This document shows, one piece after another, positions 16,028 through 24,165 of a stretch of 43,886 nucleotides of DNA. Each line of letters begins with the position of its first letter. Position 1 is the stretch's first letter. The translations under genes and the position numbers were made by a program. The notes below the pieces were generated by a model, which was given only the letters and a program-made list of their open reading frames with translations, had not been told where the DNA came from and did not search any database. The stretch spans positions 1 through 43,886 of the forward strand of contig JAZQGO010000035.1 in assembly GCA_045540055.1 (NCBI GenBank), read 5' to 3'. This stretch comes from SIG565 sp045540055. Lineage in GTDB: Bacteria; Bacillota; Clostridia; Oscillospirales; Acutalibacteraceae.

Positions 16028-17419
16028 ATGAACAAATACTCTTCGCTGGCTAAAAACACCATAATATTTGCCATTGGCACCTTTAGTTCAAAAATACTTT
16101 CGTTTATAATGGTGTTCTTCTACAGCCACGCTATGCAAACGGCAGAGTTCGGTATGCTTGATATTCTTATCAACAGTGCCGCACTTATGCTCCCGCTTGC
16201 CATGCTCGGTATTACCAACGCCATTATTCGTTTTGGCCTTGATGATGAAAATAAAAAAAGCGATGTTTTCACAACAGGACTCGTGGCTGTCGGCATCGGT
16301 TTTGGCGTTTTGCTTATTGTATCGCCCGCCATTATGCTAATCGACGACCTAAAAAAATATATTGTCCTTTTGTATTCTTACGTGCTTATGTCGGCACTGC
16401 GTCATATCTGCAGCTTCTTTGTACGCGCCAATAATCAGGCCAAGCTGTTTGCTATTGACGGTGTGTTTTCAACCTTTATGACCTGCCTTTTAACCCTTAT
16501 ATTCCTTATCCCGCTTAAAATGGGCATTGTAGGATATATGCTGGCAATAATTTTAGCCGATTTATCGTCTGTCATCTTTTTAAGTATTAACGGTAAGCTA
16601 TGGTCGTTCGTTAATTTTAAGGGGCTTAACCGCAAATTAACAGGCACAATGATTAAATTTTCGCTGCCGCTTATGCCAACCTCTCTTTTGTGGTGGGTTG
16701 TTAACGTTTCCGACCGCTATTTTGTAAAATATATGATTGGTGACTCGGCAAACGGACTCTATGCGGCGGCATACAAGGTGCCGACTATATTAACCCTCGT
16801 CGCCACCATTTTTCTTGATGCGTGGCAGATTTCGGCGGTAACCGAGCACAAATCGAAAGAGCGTAACGCCTTTTATGCCGATATATTTAAAACCTTTCAG
16901 GGCGGTGTGTTTGTTGTAGGCTCGGTGCTTATACTTACCGCTAAGCTTGTAACCAAGCTTCTATTGGCCGAAAGCTATTACCCGTCGTGGCAATATATAC
17001 CTGTTCTGATTTTTGCAACGGTGTTTATTTCGTTCGTCACATTCCTTGGCAATATTTATTTGGCGGACAAGCGTAACGTTGCAACTCTTATCACCACACT
17101 TGTCGGCGCCGCCCTCAACCTTGTGCTCAACTACTTTCTCATAGACTCTATTGGTGCACAGGGCGCGGCCGTTTCAACCTGTATAAGCTATGTTGTGGTC
17201 TTCCTTATTCGTGCGATAGATATAAAGTTGAGAAATCGGGATATTTCCTTCGCCCTCGTTACAGTAACCTTAAACAGCGTTGTAATGCTGGCGCAGGTGC
17301 TACTAATGATATTGGAACCGAAGAATTGGATCATATATCAGTTTACCTTTCTTGCACTACTAATAGCCATCAACTTTAAACAGCTCATACTTCTTGTTAA
17401 AAAGGTTCTTAAAAAATAG
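16028..17419 (+). CDS. polysaccharide flippase (MATE/Wzx-like)
   Basis: This 463-residue membrane protein has about 12-14 hydrophobic segments and an N-terminus of the polysaccharide biosynthesis type (AKNTIIFAIGTFSSKILSF). It belongs to the MOP superfamily, which flips lipid-linked sugars across the membrane. Features seen include KFSLPLMPTSLLWWVVNVSD near residue 214 and YLADKRNVATLITTLVGAAL near 347. No glycosyltransferase is next to it, so the substrate is not evident. It could serve teichoic acid, exopolysaccharide or another envelope polymer. It ends at a strong terminator shared with the converging ATPase gene. Confidence 0.85.
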   Translation: MNKYSSLAKNTIIFAIGTFSSKILSFIMVFFYSHAMQTAEFGMLDILINSAALMLPLAMLGITNAIIRFGLDDENKKSDVFTTGLVAVGIGFGVLLIVSPAIMLIDDLKKYIVLLYSYVLMSALRHICSFFVRANNQAKLFAIDGVFSTFMTCLLTLIFLIPLKMGIVGYMLAIILADLSSVIFLSINGKLWSFVNFKGLNRKLTGTMIKFSLPLMPTSLLWWVVNVSDRYFVKYMIGDSANGLYAAAYKVPTILTLVATIFLDAWQISAVTEHKSKERNAFYADIFKTFQGGVFVVGSVLILTAKLVTKLLLAESYYPSWQYIPVLIFATVFISFVTFLGNIYLADKRNVATLITTLVGAALNLVLNYFLIDSIGAQGAAVSTCISYVVVFLIRAIDIKLRNRDISFALVTVTLNSVVMLAQVLLMILEPKNWIIYQFTFLALLIAINFKQLILLVKKVLKK

Positions 17420-17421
17420 GT

Positions 17422-17458
17422 AAACGCCATAGCCTGCAGGCTATGGCGTTTCTTTATT
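17422..17458 (+). terminator. bidirectional terminator between flippase and ATPase genes
   Basis: A 13-base-pair perfect stem (17422-17434 with 17439-17451) with loop TGCA is followed by CTTTATT. It lies just after the flippase stop, and its end abuts the stop of the converging ATPase gene. Confidence 0.85.
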
Positions 17459-18536
17459 CACCTAAAATTTTATCGGCTATTTTTATGGTGTACTGATTCA
17501 TGGCTTCAAAATCCATTATATCTATATAATATTTTTCTATTTCGTCGTGTATCTGTTTAGCCTTTGCCAGACACTCGCAGGCACTCGCAAGCAACTCATT
17601 TGCCACACGGCGATTAAAGGCTATCTTCTGACGGCTTGCCGACATCTCTCTTGCGTCGACAAAGCGGCGCGAATGTATGCGTCTTTCGTCACCCGCAATT
17701 TTATTCTGCTTACTCTCACGGCAGAAGGCAAGGCTCAACTCGGGTATTATAATGTGGTCTATCATATCGCGTGGTAAAAGCTCATTCTTTATAGTTATTA
17801 TTTCATACCCTTTATCGAGCGCCGCATCACGCAAAACCGACATAATAATGCTTGATACTGCACCGTACTTATCTGACACAACGACCTTGCGCTCAGCTAC
17901 CCTATCTATTGTGTCAGCGTAAAAAATAATTCCGTCGGGGGTTATGCCGCCCAAAAAGCGCACCCACTCGGCCGCCTTCCTGCTCTTTTTGTTCGGTATA
18001 TTATTTTTAGCAAGCTTGTTTGCGAAGGCGAACACCTTATCAATATCGGTTGCGGCAAGCTGAATACCGAAATTATATGACACCAATTTACCTGCGGCGC
18101 AGATATATTGCGCCGCCTTTTTATGATAAGTGCTGTTAAAGCCACAAAGGGACAGAATTTCCTTTTCCTTGCCGTCAAGCGCTCTGTCATCCCAAAACTG
18201 ACCCATATTAACTATCTGTTCGCAAACTGCGGGGTATTTTGGCTCGACCACGTGCGGTGCAGTACCGTCAAGTATCACCTTTTTTATATCGGGAAATATT
18301 ACGGCATCAAGCGACCGAGGGTCTGAACTGCAAGAGCAAACTTCGGTTTTGATACCAAGTATTAACGCCTTTTGCGCTATATATTTCATAAGTGACGATT
18401 TGCCTGTGCCGGGTCCACCCTTGATTATATATGCCTTCCAGCCGTCAAATGCATTATAGCTATCGTTAAATTTAGAATAAAAGCCGTTGGCCGAATTGGC
18501 AGCTAAAAAATATGTAGGCTGTTTTGTAATATCCAT
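17454..18536 (-). CDS. PRK06851-type P-loop ATPase
   Basis: This protein has about 360 residues, with Walker A in IKGGPGTGKSSLMKYIA (near residues 38-54) and the family segments CSSDPRSLDAVIFPDI, DGTAPHVVEPKYPAVCEQIV and NMGQFWDD. These match the PRK06851 group of uncharacterised Firmicute ATPases. The second half resembles a degenerate repeat of the ATPase domain, as in relatives, but I see no second intact Walker A. I start at ATG 18536, seven bases after GGAGG, not at the in-frame codon 24 bases upstream. The gene stands alone, and its function is unknown. Confidence 0.85.
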   Translation of the reverse strand: MDITKQPTYFLAANSANGFYSKFNDSYNAFDGWKAYIIKGGPGTGKSSLMKYIAQKALILGIKTEVCSCSSDPRSLDAVIFPDIKKVILDGTAPHVVEPKYPAVCEQIVNMGQFWDDRALDGKEKEILSLCGFNSTYHKKAAQYICAAGKLVSYNFGIQLAATDIDKVFAFANKLAKNNIPNKKSRKAAEWVRFLGGITPDGIIFYADTIDRVAERKVVVSDKYGAVSSIIMSVLRDAALDKGYEIITIKNELLPRDMIDHIIIPELSLAFCRESKQNKIAGDERRIHSRRFVDAREMSASRQKIAFNRRVANELLASACECLAKAKQIHDEIEKYYIDIMDFEAMNQYTIKIADKILGE

Positions 18537-18550
18537 AAAATAACCTCCAA

Positions 18551-18568
18551 AAGTAAACACGAATAATG
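18551..18568 (-). promoter_or_regulatory. leader motif shared with the mre palindromic elements
   Basis: On the minus strand, ATTATTCGTGTTTACTT lies directly before the GGAGG of the ATPase gene. The same motif, ATTATTCGTATTTGCTT, ends the left element and lies directly before the mreC ribosome binding site. Only this end matches here; the rest of the element is absent or eroded. The meaning is unknown. Confidence 0.4.
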
Positions 18569-18604
18569 TTCTGCTATTTATATTTTATTCGCTTAAAACT
18601 ACCT

Positions 18605-18633
18605 TTGACACAAAAAGTATTTTATGATACAAT
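18605..18633 (+). promoter_or_regulatory. promoter for rnpB
   Basis: TTGACA (18605-18610), a 17-base spacer and TACAAT (18628-18633) place transcription start at about 18640, on the first strand of the P1 stem. Confidence 0.85.
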
Positions 18634-18638
18634 ACAGC

Positions 18639-18986
18639 TATGAGTCGATTGAACGGCCGCGGGTGTAAGCAAACATTTTCGTGCTTGCGCCTGAGGAAAG
18701 TCCGAGCTCCACAGGACAGGATAACAGCTAACGGCTGCCGATGGTGACATTAGGGAAAGTGCAACAGAGATATACCGCCGCATTTTGCGGTAAGGGTGGA
18801 AAGGCGAGGTAAGAGCTCACCGGCTGTCAGGAGACTGAACAGCCCTGTAAACCCTATCCGGAGCAACACTAAGTTGGGCTATACACTTGTCCGGTGTGCC
18901 CAGAAAAGTGGCTTGAGCGCAGGGGCGACTCTGCGTCGAGATAGATGGTCGTTCACGACAGAACTCGGCTTACAGATCGACTCATA
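18639..18986 (+). ncRNA. rnpB: RNase P RNA, class A
   Basis: This is the catalytic RNA that trims tRNA 5' ends together with RnpA, encoded at 25.2 kb. The P1 stem is formed by TATGAGTCGAT (18639-18649) and ATCGACTCATA (18976-18986). Universally conserved segments are present: GAGGAAAGTCCGAGCTCC (about 18693-18710), ACAGCTAACGGCTG, AGGGTGGAAAGGCGAGGTAA, GTAAACCCTATCCGGAGC, and ACAGAACTCGGCTTACAGAT near the 3' end. The hairpin pattern fits the A-type fold. It has its own promoter and terminator. Confidence 0.95.
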
Positions 18987-18990
18987 TATA

Positions 18991-19019
18991 AAAAAGAACA
19001 CCGTAAGGTGTTCTTTTTT
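18991..19019 (+). terminator. rnpB terminator, usable in both directions
   Basis: AAAAAGAACACC (18991-19002) and GGTGTTCTTTTT (19007-19018) flank a GTAA loop. The T-run serves rnpB. The A-run becomes a T-run for the converging minus-strand gene that ends at 19021. Confidence 0.9.
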
Positions 19020-19020
19020 G

Positions 19021-19722
19021 TTATTTAACCATTTTAACATTTTGCTCGGTAAGGTCGGTTAAGAAATGGTACATATAGTTTCTGTCGCCTCCGTTGGCAT
19101 TGTTTGCCATCTGCACTATTTCAGAAAAACTGTATTTCATCAGCTCCTTTGCCGACAAGCCTTCGTTATTCTCCTCAAGCATCTTGCAGATATACACTAT
19201 AGAATAGGGTACATTGTTGAGGTTTGCGGTGCGCTGAATTTCAGGGTCATACTCGGTAATGGCGATACCGTAACAATAAATCTGCTCCATCATATTTTCT
19301 GACATTATATCATTAACACCGATTATACTGTTATCATACAGCTGTGTGTTACCGCTTTCGGTGCTTACAAGCACCGAGCTGTAGATGCTGTTATCTATGT
19401 ACCCTTCATCAATAGCATAACCGAAAATATGATATATGCAGGCGGTGAGATCCATTTCGGGATTTATGTCTTCAATATATTTTTCATACTTTTTCTCACA
19501 CGCCGAAACGCTTTTGACGTTAAACTCATCGTCAACCTCAAAGACAACACGTATGCCGCAGTCAAGCACAAGCCTTGCGCCCGTATCAGACAATTCGGGT
19601 GTTTTGGGCGGTATGACAAACGCTACTATAGCTAGAACAATGCTGGCAACCAGTATGAGCGCCATGACCGACATCACTATAATCTTATGTTTTTTATCGA
19701 GATTTATACTAAACTTTTTCAT
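19021..19722 (-). CDS. RsgI-like membrane protein without the anti-sigma domain (short paralogue)
   Basis: This protein has about 233 residues, a basic N-terminus (KKFSINLDKKHKI), one membrane segment (about residues 17-40) and an outer domain. The segment ARLVLDCGIRVVFEVDDEFNVKSVSA resembles the conserved extracytoplasmic part of RsgI-type anti-sigma factors (beta strand, 'vs.Alne' pattern, then helices), but the cytoplasmic anti-sigma domain is absent. The start ATG 19722 follows AAGGTAGA. It is the second gene of a two-gene set with its larger paralogue upstream, and a hairpin lies between them. Its function is unknown, and the RsgI relation is from motif likeness only. Confidence 0.6.
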   Translation of the reverse strand: MKKFSINLDKKHKIIVMSVMALILVASIVLAIVAFVIPPKTPELSDTGARLVLDCGIRVVFEVDDEFNVKSVSACEKKYEKYIEDINPEMDLTACIYHIFGYAIDEGYIDNSIYSSVLVSTESGNTQLYDNSIIGVNDIMSENMMEQIYCYGIAITEYDPEIQRTANLNNVPYSIVYICKMLEENNEGLSAKELMKYSFSEIVQMANNANGGDRNYMYHFLTDLTEQNVKMVK

Positions 19723-19739
19723 AACATCTACCTTAAATG

Positions 19740-19777
19740 AAAGGCTGTCGAGCGAAGTGTTCGACAGCCTTTTTTTA
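19740..19777. terminator. hairpin between the two RsgI-like genes
   Basis: AAAGGCTGTCGA (19740-19751) pairs with TCGACAGCCTTT (19761-19772). On the plus strand a run of T follows. On the minus strand, the coding direction here, only TTTCATTT follows. I expect partial termination after the upstream gene, with some read-through into the short paralogue. Confidence 0.65.
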
Positions 19778-19778
19778 A

Positions 19779-20783
19779 TTAATACCAACCATCAATCCAA
19801 CCGCTGCCGTCTTTATCAGAGGCAAAGGACTGACCTGATGATGACGGGTTATCAGACGAAGCACCGCCAGACGAAGCACCGCCAGACGAAGCACCGCCAG
19901 ACGAAGCGCCGCCAGACGAAGCGCCGCCAGACGAAGCGCCACCAGACGAAGCACCGCCGGATGAAGTACCACCGGATGAAGTACTACCGGATGAAGTACC
20001 ACCGGATGAAGTACCGCCGGATGAAGTACCATCAGACGAAGTACCACCGGATGAAGTACCGTCACTTGATGTCGGCTTCGAGGATGATTCATCCTTCGGC
20101 GGCTCGATTTCCTCCTGACTTGAGTTGAGGTCACTGATAACCGAGCTTACGTGAGATTCGTTTTTATCCTCTTTAGCGAGACGATAAATTTCCTTTATGG
20201 TCTTGCTTGCAAGCTCATCTGCATCAAGTCCCTTTGATTCCTTGGCAATCTTGTTACAGAAATATGCCTTACCGTAGGAGATACCGTACTTTTCTGCAAA
20301 CTCGGAAATCTTGGTTTCCTTGGCTCTTATGTAGAGGGTTATTACCTTTGACTTATATTCCTTCTCGGAGATAATCTTATTGATTATCTCTAAAACCTTT
20401 TCGTAATCCTCATGCTTGATGCTTTCAATTGTAATCAGCAGAACTTCGTCCTCACTACCCTCAAGCTTTCCGTCACCCTCAAGCTTTGCAAGCAGTTGAC
20501 CGAACGAAATAGAAAACGGCACCTTACCCGCAAGATTTTGCGCATAGGCCGAGTCAACAGGGTTAAGCGCTGTAGCATTTGTTACGGCATTCTCGGTATT
20601 AAGGTCCATTGTGACCGACACACCTGCGTCGAGCGTAACACTTATAGTGTCTCTCGGAACATAAACCGTCTTATCTGAACAGGAGCTGACCGAGACAGCT
20701 ATTACTGCGATAATTAAAGCAACAGCCAGAACACCACCGACAACGCTGGTTATAAGCTTTTGCTTTTTTGTAAGCTTTTTCAT
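19779..20783 (-). CDS. RsgI-like membrane/lipoprotein with Ser-Gly-Ala/Thr repeat tail
   Basis: This protein has about 334 residues. After a basic start, KKLTKKQKLITS, comes a hydrophobic segment (about residues 13-33) ending in SVSSC, which could be a lipobox or a simple anchor. The segment ISVTLDAGVSVTMDLNTENA then resembles the RsgI extracytoplasmic domain, and a helical region follows (about 100-225). The last 100 residues hold 14 pentapeptide units of the GASSG/GTSSG type and end in a Trp/Tyr-rich tail, GSGWIDGWY. The low-complexity part is probably a flexible linker. ATG 20783 follows AGAGGATTTATT. No sigma factor gene is nearby, so sigma regulation is not supported. Confidence 0.65.
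   Translation of the reverse strand: MKKLTKKQKLITSVVGGVLAVALIIAVIAVSVSSCSDKTVYVPRDTISVTLDAGVSVTMDLNTENAVTNATALNPVDSAYAQNLAGKVPFSISFGQLLAKLEGDGKLEGSEDEVLLITIESIKHEDYEKVLEIINKIISEKEYKSKVITLYIRAKETKISEFAEKYGISYGKAYFCNKIAKESKGLDADELASKTIKEIYRLAKEDKNESHVSSVISDLNSSQEEIEPPKDESSSKPTSSDGTSSGGTSSDGTSSGGTSSGGTSSGSTSSGGTSSGGASSGGASSGGASSGGASSGGASSGGASSGGASSDNPSSSGQSFASDKDGSGWIDGWY
19855..20064 (-). repeat. 15-bp tandem repeat coding for Ser-Gly-Ala/Thr pentapeptides
   Basis: Fourteen 15-base units run through the gene. The seven at 19855-19959 are nearly identical (GACGAAGCACCGCCA on the plus strand). The seven at 19960-20064 are more diverged and encode Thr in place of Ala. A unit length of 15 keeps the frame, so changes in copy number would change only the length of the linker. 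Confidence 0.9.
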
Positions 20784-20823
20784 AATAAATCCTCTCTTTG
20801 TTAAAGAAATTGACTTCACTTTA

Positions 20824-20852
20824 AGTATACTACATATATTTAAAACTTTCAA
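20824..20852 (-). promoter_or_regulatory. promoter for the RsgI-like gene pair
   Basis: On the minus strand, TTGAAA (20852-20847), a 17-base spacer and TATACT (20829-20824) lie between the yfbR-like stop and the start at 20783. The pair therefore has its own promoter. Confidence 0.75.
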
Positions 20853-20854
20853 TC

Positions 20855-21430
20855 TTATTTTTGTTCGTCAAGGGACAAATTGAACGACGGCATAAAATCC
20901 TTCATAAATAAATCGGCTTCGGGCAGTTTCATTTCCTTTATTGCATTTTTTATGGTCCTTTCGGCTGCAACAAATTCTCGGTTGCCCATATTAAGCTCCT
21001 CAACACATTTGATATATGCCGATAGCTTGTCAGCCGCCTTGACAAGCTGTTTAATTTCTACATCCTCATCCTTATATATTTTATCTATATCATCCTGCAT
21101 ATAGTCGGGCAGCATATCTGTTAGCGTCTGCTGCGCCTGCTGTTCAATCTCTTTATAAACGTTTTTAATCTGCTTGTTATAATATTTAATCGGCGTCGGC
21201 ATATCGCCTGTAATTATTTCAGAGGTATCGTGAAACATTGCCGCAACCGCCACCTTTTCGGCATTGACATTACCGCCGAAGCAATTGTTTCTTATAATTG
21301 CGAGGGCGTGGGCAATATAGGCCGTTTCAAGTGAATGCTCACTTAAAGTTTCGCTCTTTGTATTTCTCATAAGCCCCCAACGGTAGATATTTTTCATTCT
21401 GGACAGCATTGCATAAAAATGATTTTTCAT
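20855..21430 (-). CDS. YfbR-like HD-domain 5'-deoxynucleotidase
   Basis: This 191-residue HD-superfamily phosphohydrolase resembles YfbR, which dephosphorylates deoxynucleoside monophosphates. Metal ligands can be placed: His32 in LSEHSLETA, His-Asp at 67-68 in AAMFHDTSEIITGD, and a distal Asp in VKAADKLSAY. The family substrate segment GDMPTPIKYYN is present. I choose ATG 21430, nine bases after AAGGAA; an in-frame GTG nine bases upstream sits too close to that site. It is divergent from the YfhO-like gene, and the two promoters overlap. Confidence 0.88.
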   Translation of the reverse strand: MKNHFYAMLSRMKNIYRWGLMRNTKSETLSEHSLETAYIAHALAIIRNNCFGGNVNAEKVAVAAMFHDTSEIITGDMPTPIKYYNKQIKNVYKEIEQQAQQTLTDMLPDYMQDDIDKIYKDEDVEIKQLVKAADKLSAYIKCVEELNMGNREFVAAERTIKNAIKEMKLPEADLFMKDFMPSFNLSLDEQK

Positions 21431-21447
21431 TCTCTTCACTTCCTTTA

Positions 21448-21481
21448 TTGAATATTATAACATATTCTGTTATAATATCAA
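21448..21481. promoter_or_regulatory. overlapping divergent promoters on a palindrome (yfbR-like / yfhO-like)
   Basis: The plus strand has TTGAAT (21448-21453)-N17-TATAAT (21471-21476). The minus strand has TTGATA (21481-21476)-N16-TATAAT (21459-21454). Both -10 boxes are the arms of the perfect palindrome ATTATAACA-N5-TGTTATAAT at 21454-21476. The two polymerases cannot bind at once, and the palindrome could also be an operator. Confidence 0.75.
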
Positions 21482-21512
21482 TAAATTAAAATTAGTTTTA
21501 TGGAGAAAAACT

Positions 21513-24101
21513 ATGGTATATTCTTACAAAAAAGCCATGACACTGCGTCCACAAAAAGAAAAGTGGCTCAGCACATTTTTAATCGCGCTTGCTACCGCTA
21601 CGGTAATTTTTCTACCCTTCATTATCAGCGATGATGGGTATTTTCTGTTCTACGGCGACTTTAACGTCCAGCAGATACCCTTCTATCAGCTGTGCCACGA
21701 CGCCGTAAGAAACGGTAATTTCGGTTGGAATCAGTATACCGACCTCGGTGTGAATTTCATCGGCTCTTACAGCTTTTACCTGCTTGGCAGTCCGTTTTTC
21801 TGGCTGACCATACCCTTCCCGAACTGGATGGTACCGTATTTAATGGGGCCTCTGCTCATCCTTAAATTTGCCTGCGCAGCGCTTACGGCATATCTGTTTA
21901 TCCGCCGCTTTACACGCACGCCCGAGGCGGCCCGTCTCGGCGGTATTCTCTATGCTTTTTGCGGTTTTTCTATCTACAATATATTCTTCAATCATTTTCA
22001 CGAGGCAATTATCGTTTTCCCATTATTGCTTTTATCGCTTGAATTGTTTATAACCGAAAACCGTCGCGGCTTCTTCGCATTTTGTGTGTTTTTAAGTGCC
22101 ACCGTAAACTACTTCTTTTTTTACGGTATGGTGGTTTTCACCATTATTTACTTTATAATCAGACTTTGCTCAAAGGCGATAAAAATAAGCTTCGGCAGAT
22201 TTTTGACCCTCGCATTTGAAGCGATTATCGGCCTTTTAATGTCGGCAGCTATCCTTTTGCCGACCGTAATATGCGTTTTAGGAGTTGAAAGAACAAGCGA
22301 GTTCCTTACAGGATGGAATGCCATCATGTACGGCAAGGAGCAGATATACCTTAATGTCATAGAATGCTTCTTCTTCCCACCCGATTTGCCTGCCCGCCCC
22401 GTATTCTTCCCCGATGCTAATGTTAAGTGGTCATCGCTCGGCGGTTGGCTACCCGTGTTCAGTATGGTGGGTGTATTCGCCTGGTGCGGCGCCAAAAAGG
22501 GCAACTGGCTCAAACGAATTATCTGCACAAGCTTCGTTTTCGCTATGTTCCCCATTCTTAACAGCGCCTTCTCGTTCTTTAACACCGCCTACTACGCCCG
22601 TTGGTTCTTTATGCCGATACTGCTGATGGCGCTTGCCACCGTTATGGCACTTGAGGACCGTGAAGTCGAATGGAATTCGGCTTTCAGATGGGTAGGCTTT
22701 ATAACACTTGCCTTCACCTTAGTAATAGGCTTCTTCCCGCATGAAACGACCGAGGGTAGTTATGCCTTTGGCATATTCAATAACAATACCTCATCCACCT
22801 TTGTAACGCGCTTCTGGGTTACCTGCGCTATAGCGATTGTGTCTCTTTTGGTTGCGTTGGCACTGGTTAAAGCCTGCCAGCGCAAAGACCGTTCATTCTT
22901 TAATGTGGCGCTCTGCTTTGTCTGCGTAGTGTCAATCATATACGGTGTTATATTTATCGGCAACGGCAAGCAGCACTCGTATGACGAGCAGTCTGTTATG
23001 ATTGATTCACTGATTGAAGGTGAACTCGAGCTTGAGGGGGAAACCGACCGTATGAGAATTGACGCTTATGACTGCGTTGATAATACGGGTATGTTCCTTG
23101 GTTACTCGTCAATAAACGCCTTCCACTCTATTGTGCCGACCTCGGTTGTAGATTTTTATGAATATGTGGGTGAGGAGCGAAGCGTTGCAAGCCGCCCTAC
23201 CACCGATAACTATGCACTGCGCAATCTTTTATCTGTTAAATATGTATTAAACCTTAATAATGAAGACCCCTTTGAAGAGAGTGCGGGACAGACGCTGATG
23301 CCCGGATATACCTTCTGCGGTGTGGAATCGGGTCACAAGGTTTACCAAAACAAAAATTATGTACCTATGGGCTTTACCTATGACACATATATGACCGAAG
23401 ATTATTGCAACTCACATAATGAGCAGCTTCGTGCCGCACTTATGCTTAAGGCGGTACTGTTGAATACCGACCAGATAGAAAAATACGGTAACCGATTAAA
23501 CCGTCTTGAAACTACCGATTATTTTGCCTTCGATGAGGCCGAGCTTGAGGCCGACTGTGCGGCACTGCGTGAGAACTGCGCCGATAGCTTCGAGTATACC
23601 GATAAGGGCTTCACCTCGGTAATAACCGCCAAGAGCGATACCCTTGCCTTCTTCTCGGTACCGTTTGAAAATGGTTGGTCTGCAACCGTAAACGGCAAAA
23701 AGGTTGATATAGAACAGGTCAATGTAGGCTTTATGGCTGTGCCGATAAGTGAGGGTGAAAACACCATAGAGTTTACCTACGTAACGCCCGGTCTTTATCA
23801 GGGTATAAACATAAGTATTGCAAGTTTCGTTATATTCATTATTTACCTTACAATCTGCATCGCCACAAGAAAGCGCCGTATGGAAAATGCAGAGCTTATC
23901 TACCCCGAGGGTGAACAGCTTATTGAAAAATGGTTAGAGTATGACATTGCGGATGCTGTTGAGGACAGCCAAGCTGACAGTGCCTTTATCATGCTTGACT
24001 CCATAGCTGAAAATCTTAACAACGCCTACCCCGTCGGTAAAAGTGAATTGGGCGACGGATTTCAGATAAATATAAATTCTGATGATAGCCTTGACAAATA
24101 A
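21513..24101 (+). CDS. YfhO family membrane protein
   Basis: This large protein of 862 residues has about 12-13 membrane segments in the first 500 residues, then a soluble outer region, one late membrane segment (about 775-800) and an acidic cytoplasmic tail. It matches the YfhO family, which has the multi-TM glycosyltransferase-like fold. Members are linked to glycosylation of lipoteichoic acid or other envelope polymers. The conserved early acidic site is in FYGDFNVQQIPFYQLCHDAV near residue 48. The ATG follows GGAGAAAAACT. The stop codon lies within the -35 region of the thiT promoter. The polymer modified here is not evident. Confidence 0.85.
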   Translation: MVYSYKKAMTLRPQKEKWLSTFLIALATATVIFLPFIISDDGYFLFYGDFNVQQIPFYQLCHDAVRNGNFGWNQYTDLGVNFIGSYSFYLLGSPFFWLTIPFPNWMVPYLMGPLLILKFACAALTAYLFIRRFTRTPEAARLGGILYAFCGFSIYNIFFNHFHEAIIVFPLLLLSLELFITENRRGFFAFCVFLSATVNYFFFYGMVVFTIIYFIIRLCSKAIKISFGRFLTLAFEAIIGLLMSAAILLPTVICVLGVERTSEFLTGWNAIMYGKEQIYLNVIECFFFPPDLPARPVFFPDANVKWSSLGGWLPVFSMVGVFAWCGAKKGNWLKRIICTSFVFAMFPILNSAFSFFNTAYYARWFFMPILLMALATVMALEDREVEWNSAFRWVGFITLAFTLVIGFFPHETTEGSYAFGIFNNNTSSTFVTRFWVTCAIAIVSLLVALALVKACQRKDRSFFNVALCFVCVVSIIYGVIFIGNGKQHSYDEQSVMIDSLIEGELELEGETDRMRIDAYDCVDNTGMFLGYSSINAFHSIVPTSVVDFYEYVGEERSVASRPTTDNYALRNLLSVKYVLNLNNEDPFEESAGQTLMPGYTFCGVESGHKVYQNKNYVPMGFTYDTYMTEDYCNSHNEQLRAALMLKAVLLNTDQIEKYGNRLNRLETTDYFAFDEAELEADCAALRENCADSFEYTDKGFTSVITAKSDTLAFFSVPFENGWSATVNGKKVDIEQVNVGFMAVPISEGENTIEFTYVTPGLYQGINISIASFVIFIIYLTICIATRKRRMENAELIYPEGEQLIEKWLEYDIADAVEDSQADSAFIMLDSIAENLNNAYPVGKSELGDGFQININSDDSLDK

Positions 24102-24119
24102 AACAGTTTAGGGTAAAAT
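24091..24119 (+). promoter_or_regulatory. promoter for the thiT leader
   Basis: TTGACA (24091-24096), a 17-base spacer and TAAAAT (24114-24119). The -35 box covers the last codons of the yfhO-like gene. The start is expected near 24126, just before the palindrome ATGTGGGCCCACAT at 24134-24147. Confidence 0.75.
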
Positions 24120-24133
24120 ATGCTTGTTATTGG

Positions 24134-24147
24134 ATGTGGGCCCACAT
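24134..24147. repeat. 14-base perfect palindrome in the thiT leader
   Basis: ATGTGGGCCCACAT is a perfect palindrome just downstream of the predicted transcription start and 20-30 bases before the riboswitch. It can act as a DNA operator, as a small hairpin protecting the 5' end, or as a weak terminator for the upstream gene (TTTTAAT follows). Confidence 0.6.
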
Positions 24148-24165
24148 TTTAATAATTATTGCAAA

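Noticed and set aside
16225..16240. Further copy of the ATTATTCGT motif
   Set aside because: It is a chance match within the flippase coding sequence, without the flanking parts of the element.
19855..20064. Possible CRISPR-like array
   Set aside because: The 15-base units are directly adjacent without spacers and lie in frame inside a coding sequence, so this is a protein repeat.
19436..20134. Long opposite-strand and shifted frames with Lys/Arg/His/Val/Leu-rich repeats
   Set aside because: They are shadow frames produced by the 15-base repeat; they lack ribosome binding sites and family resemblance.
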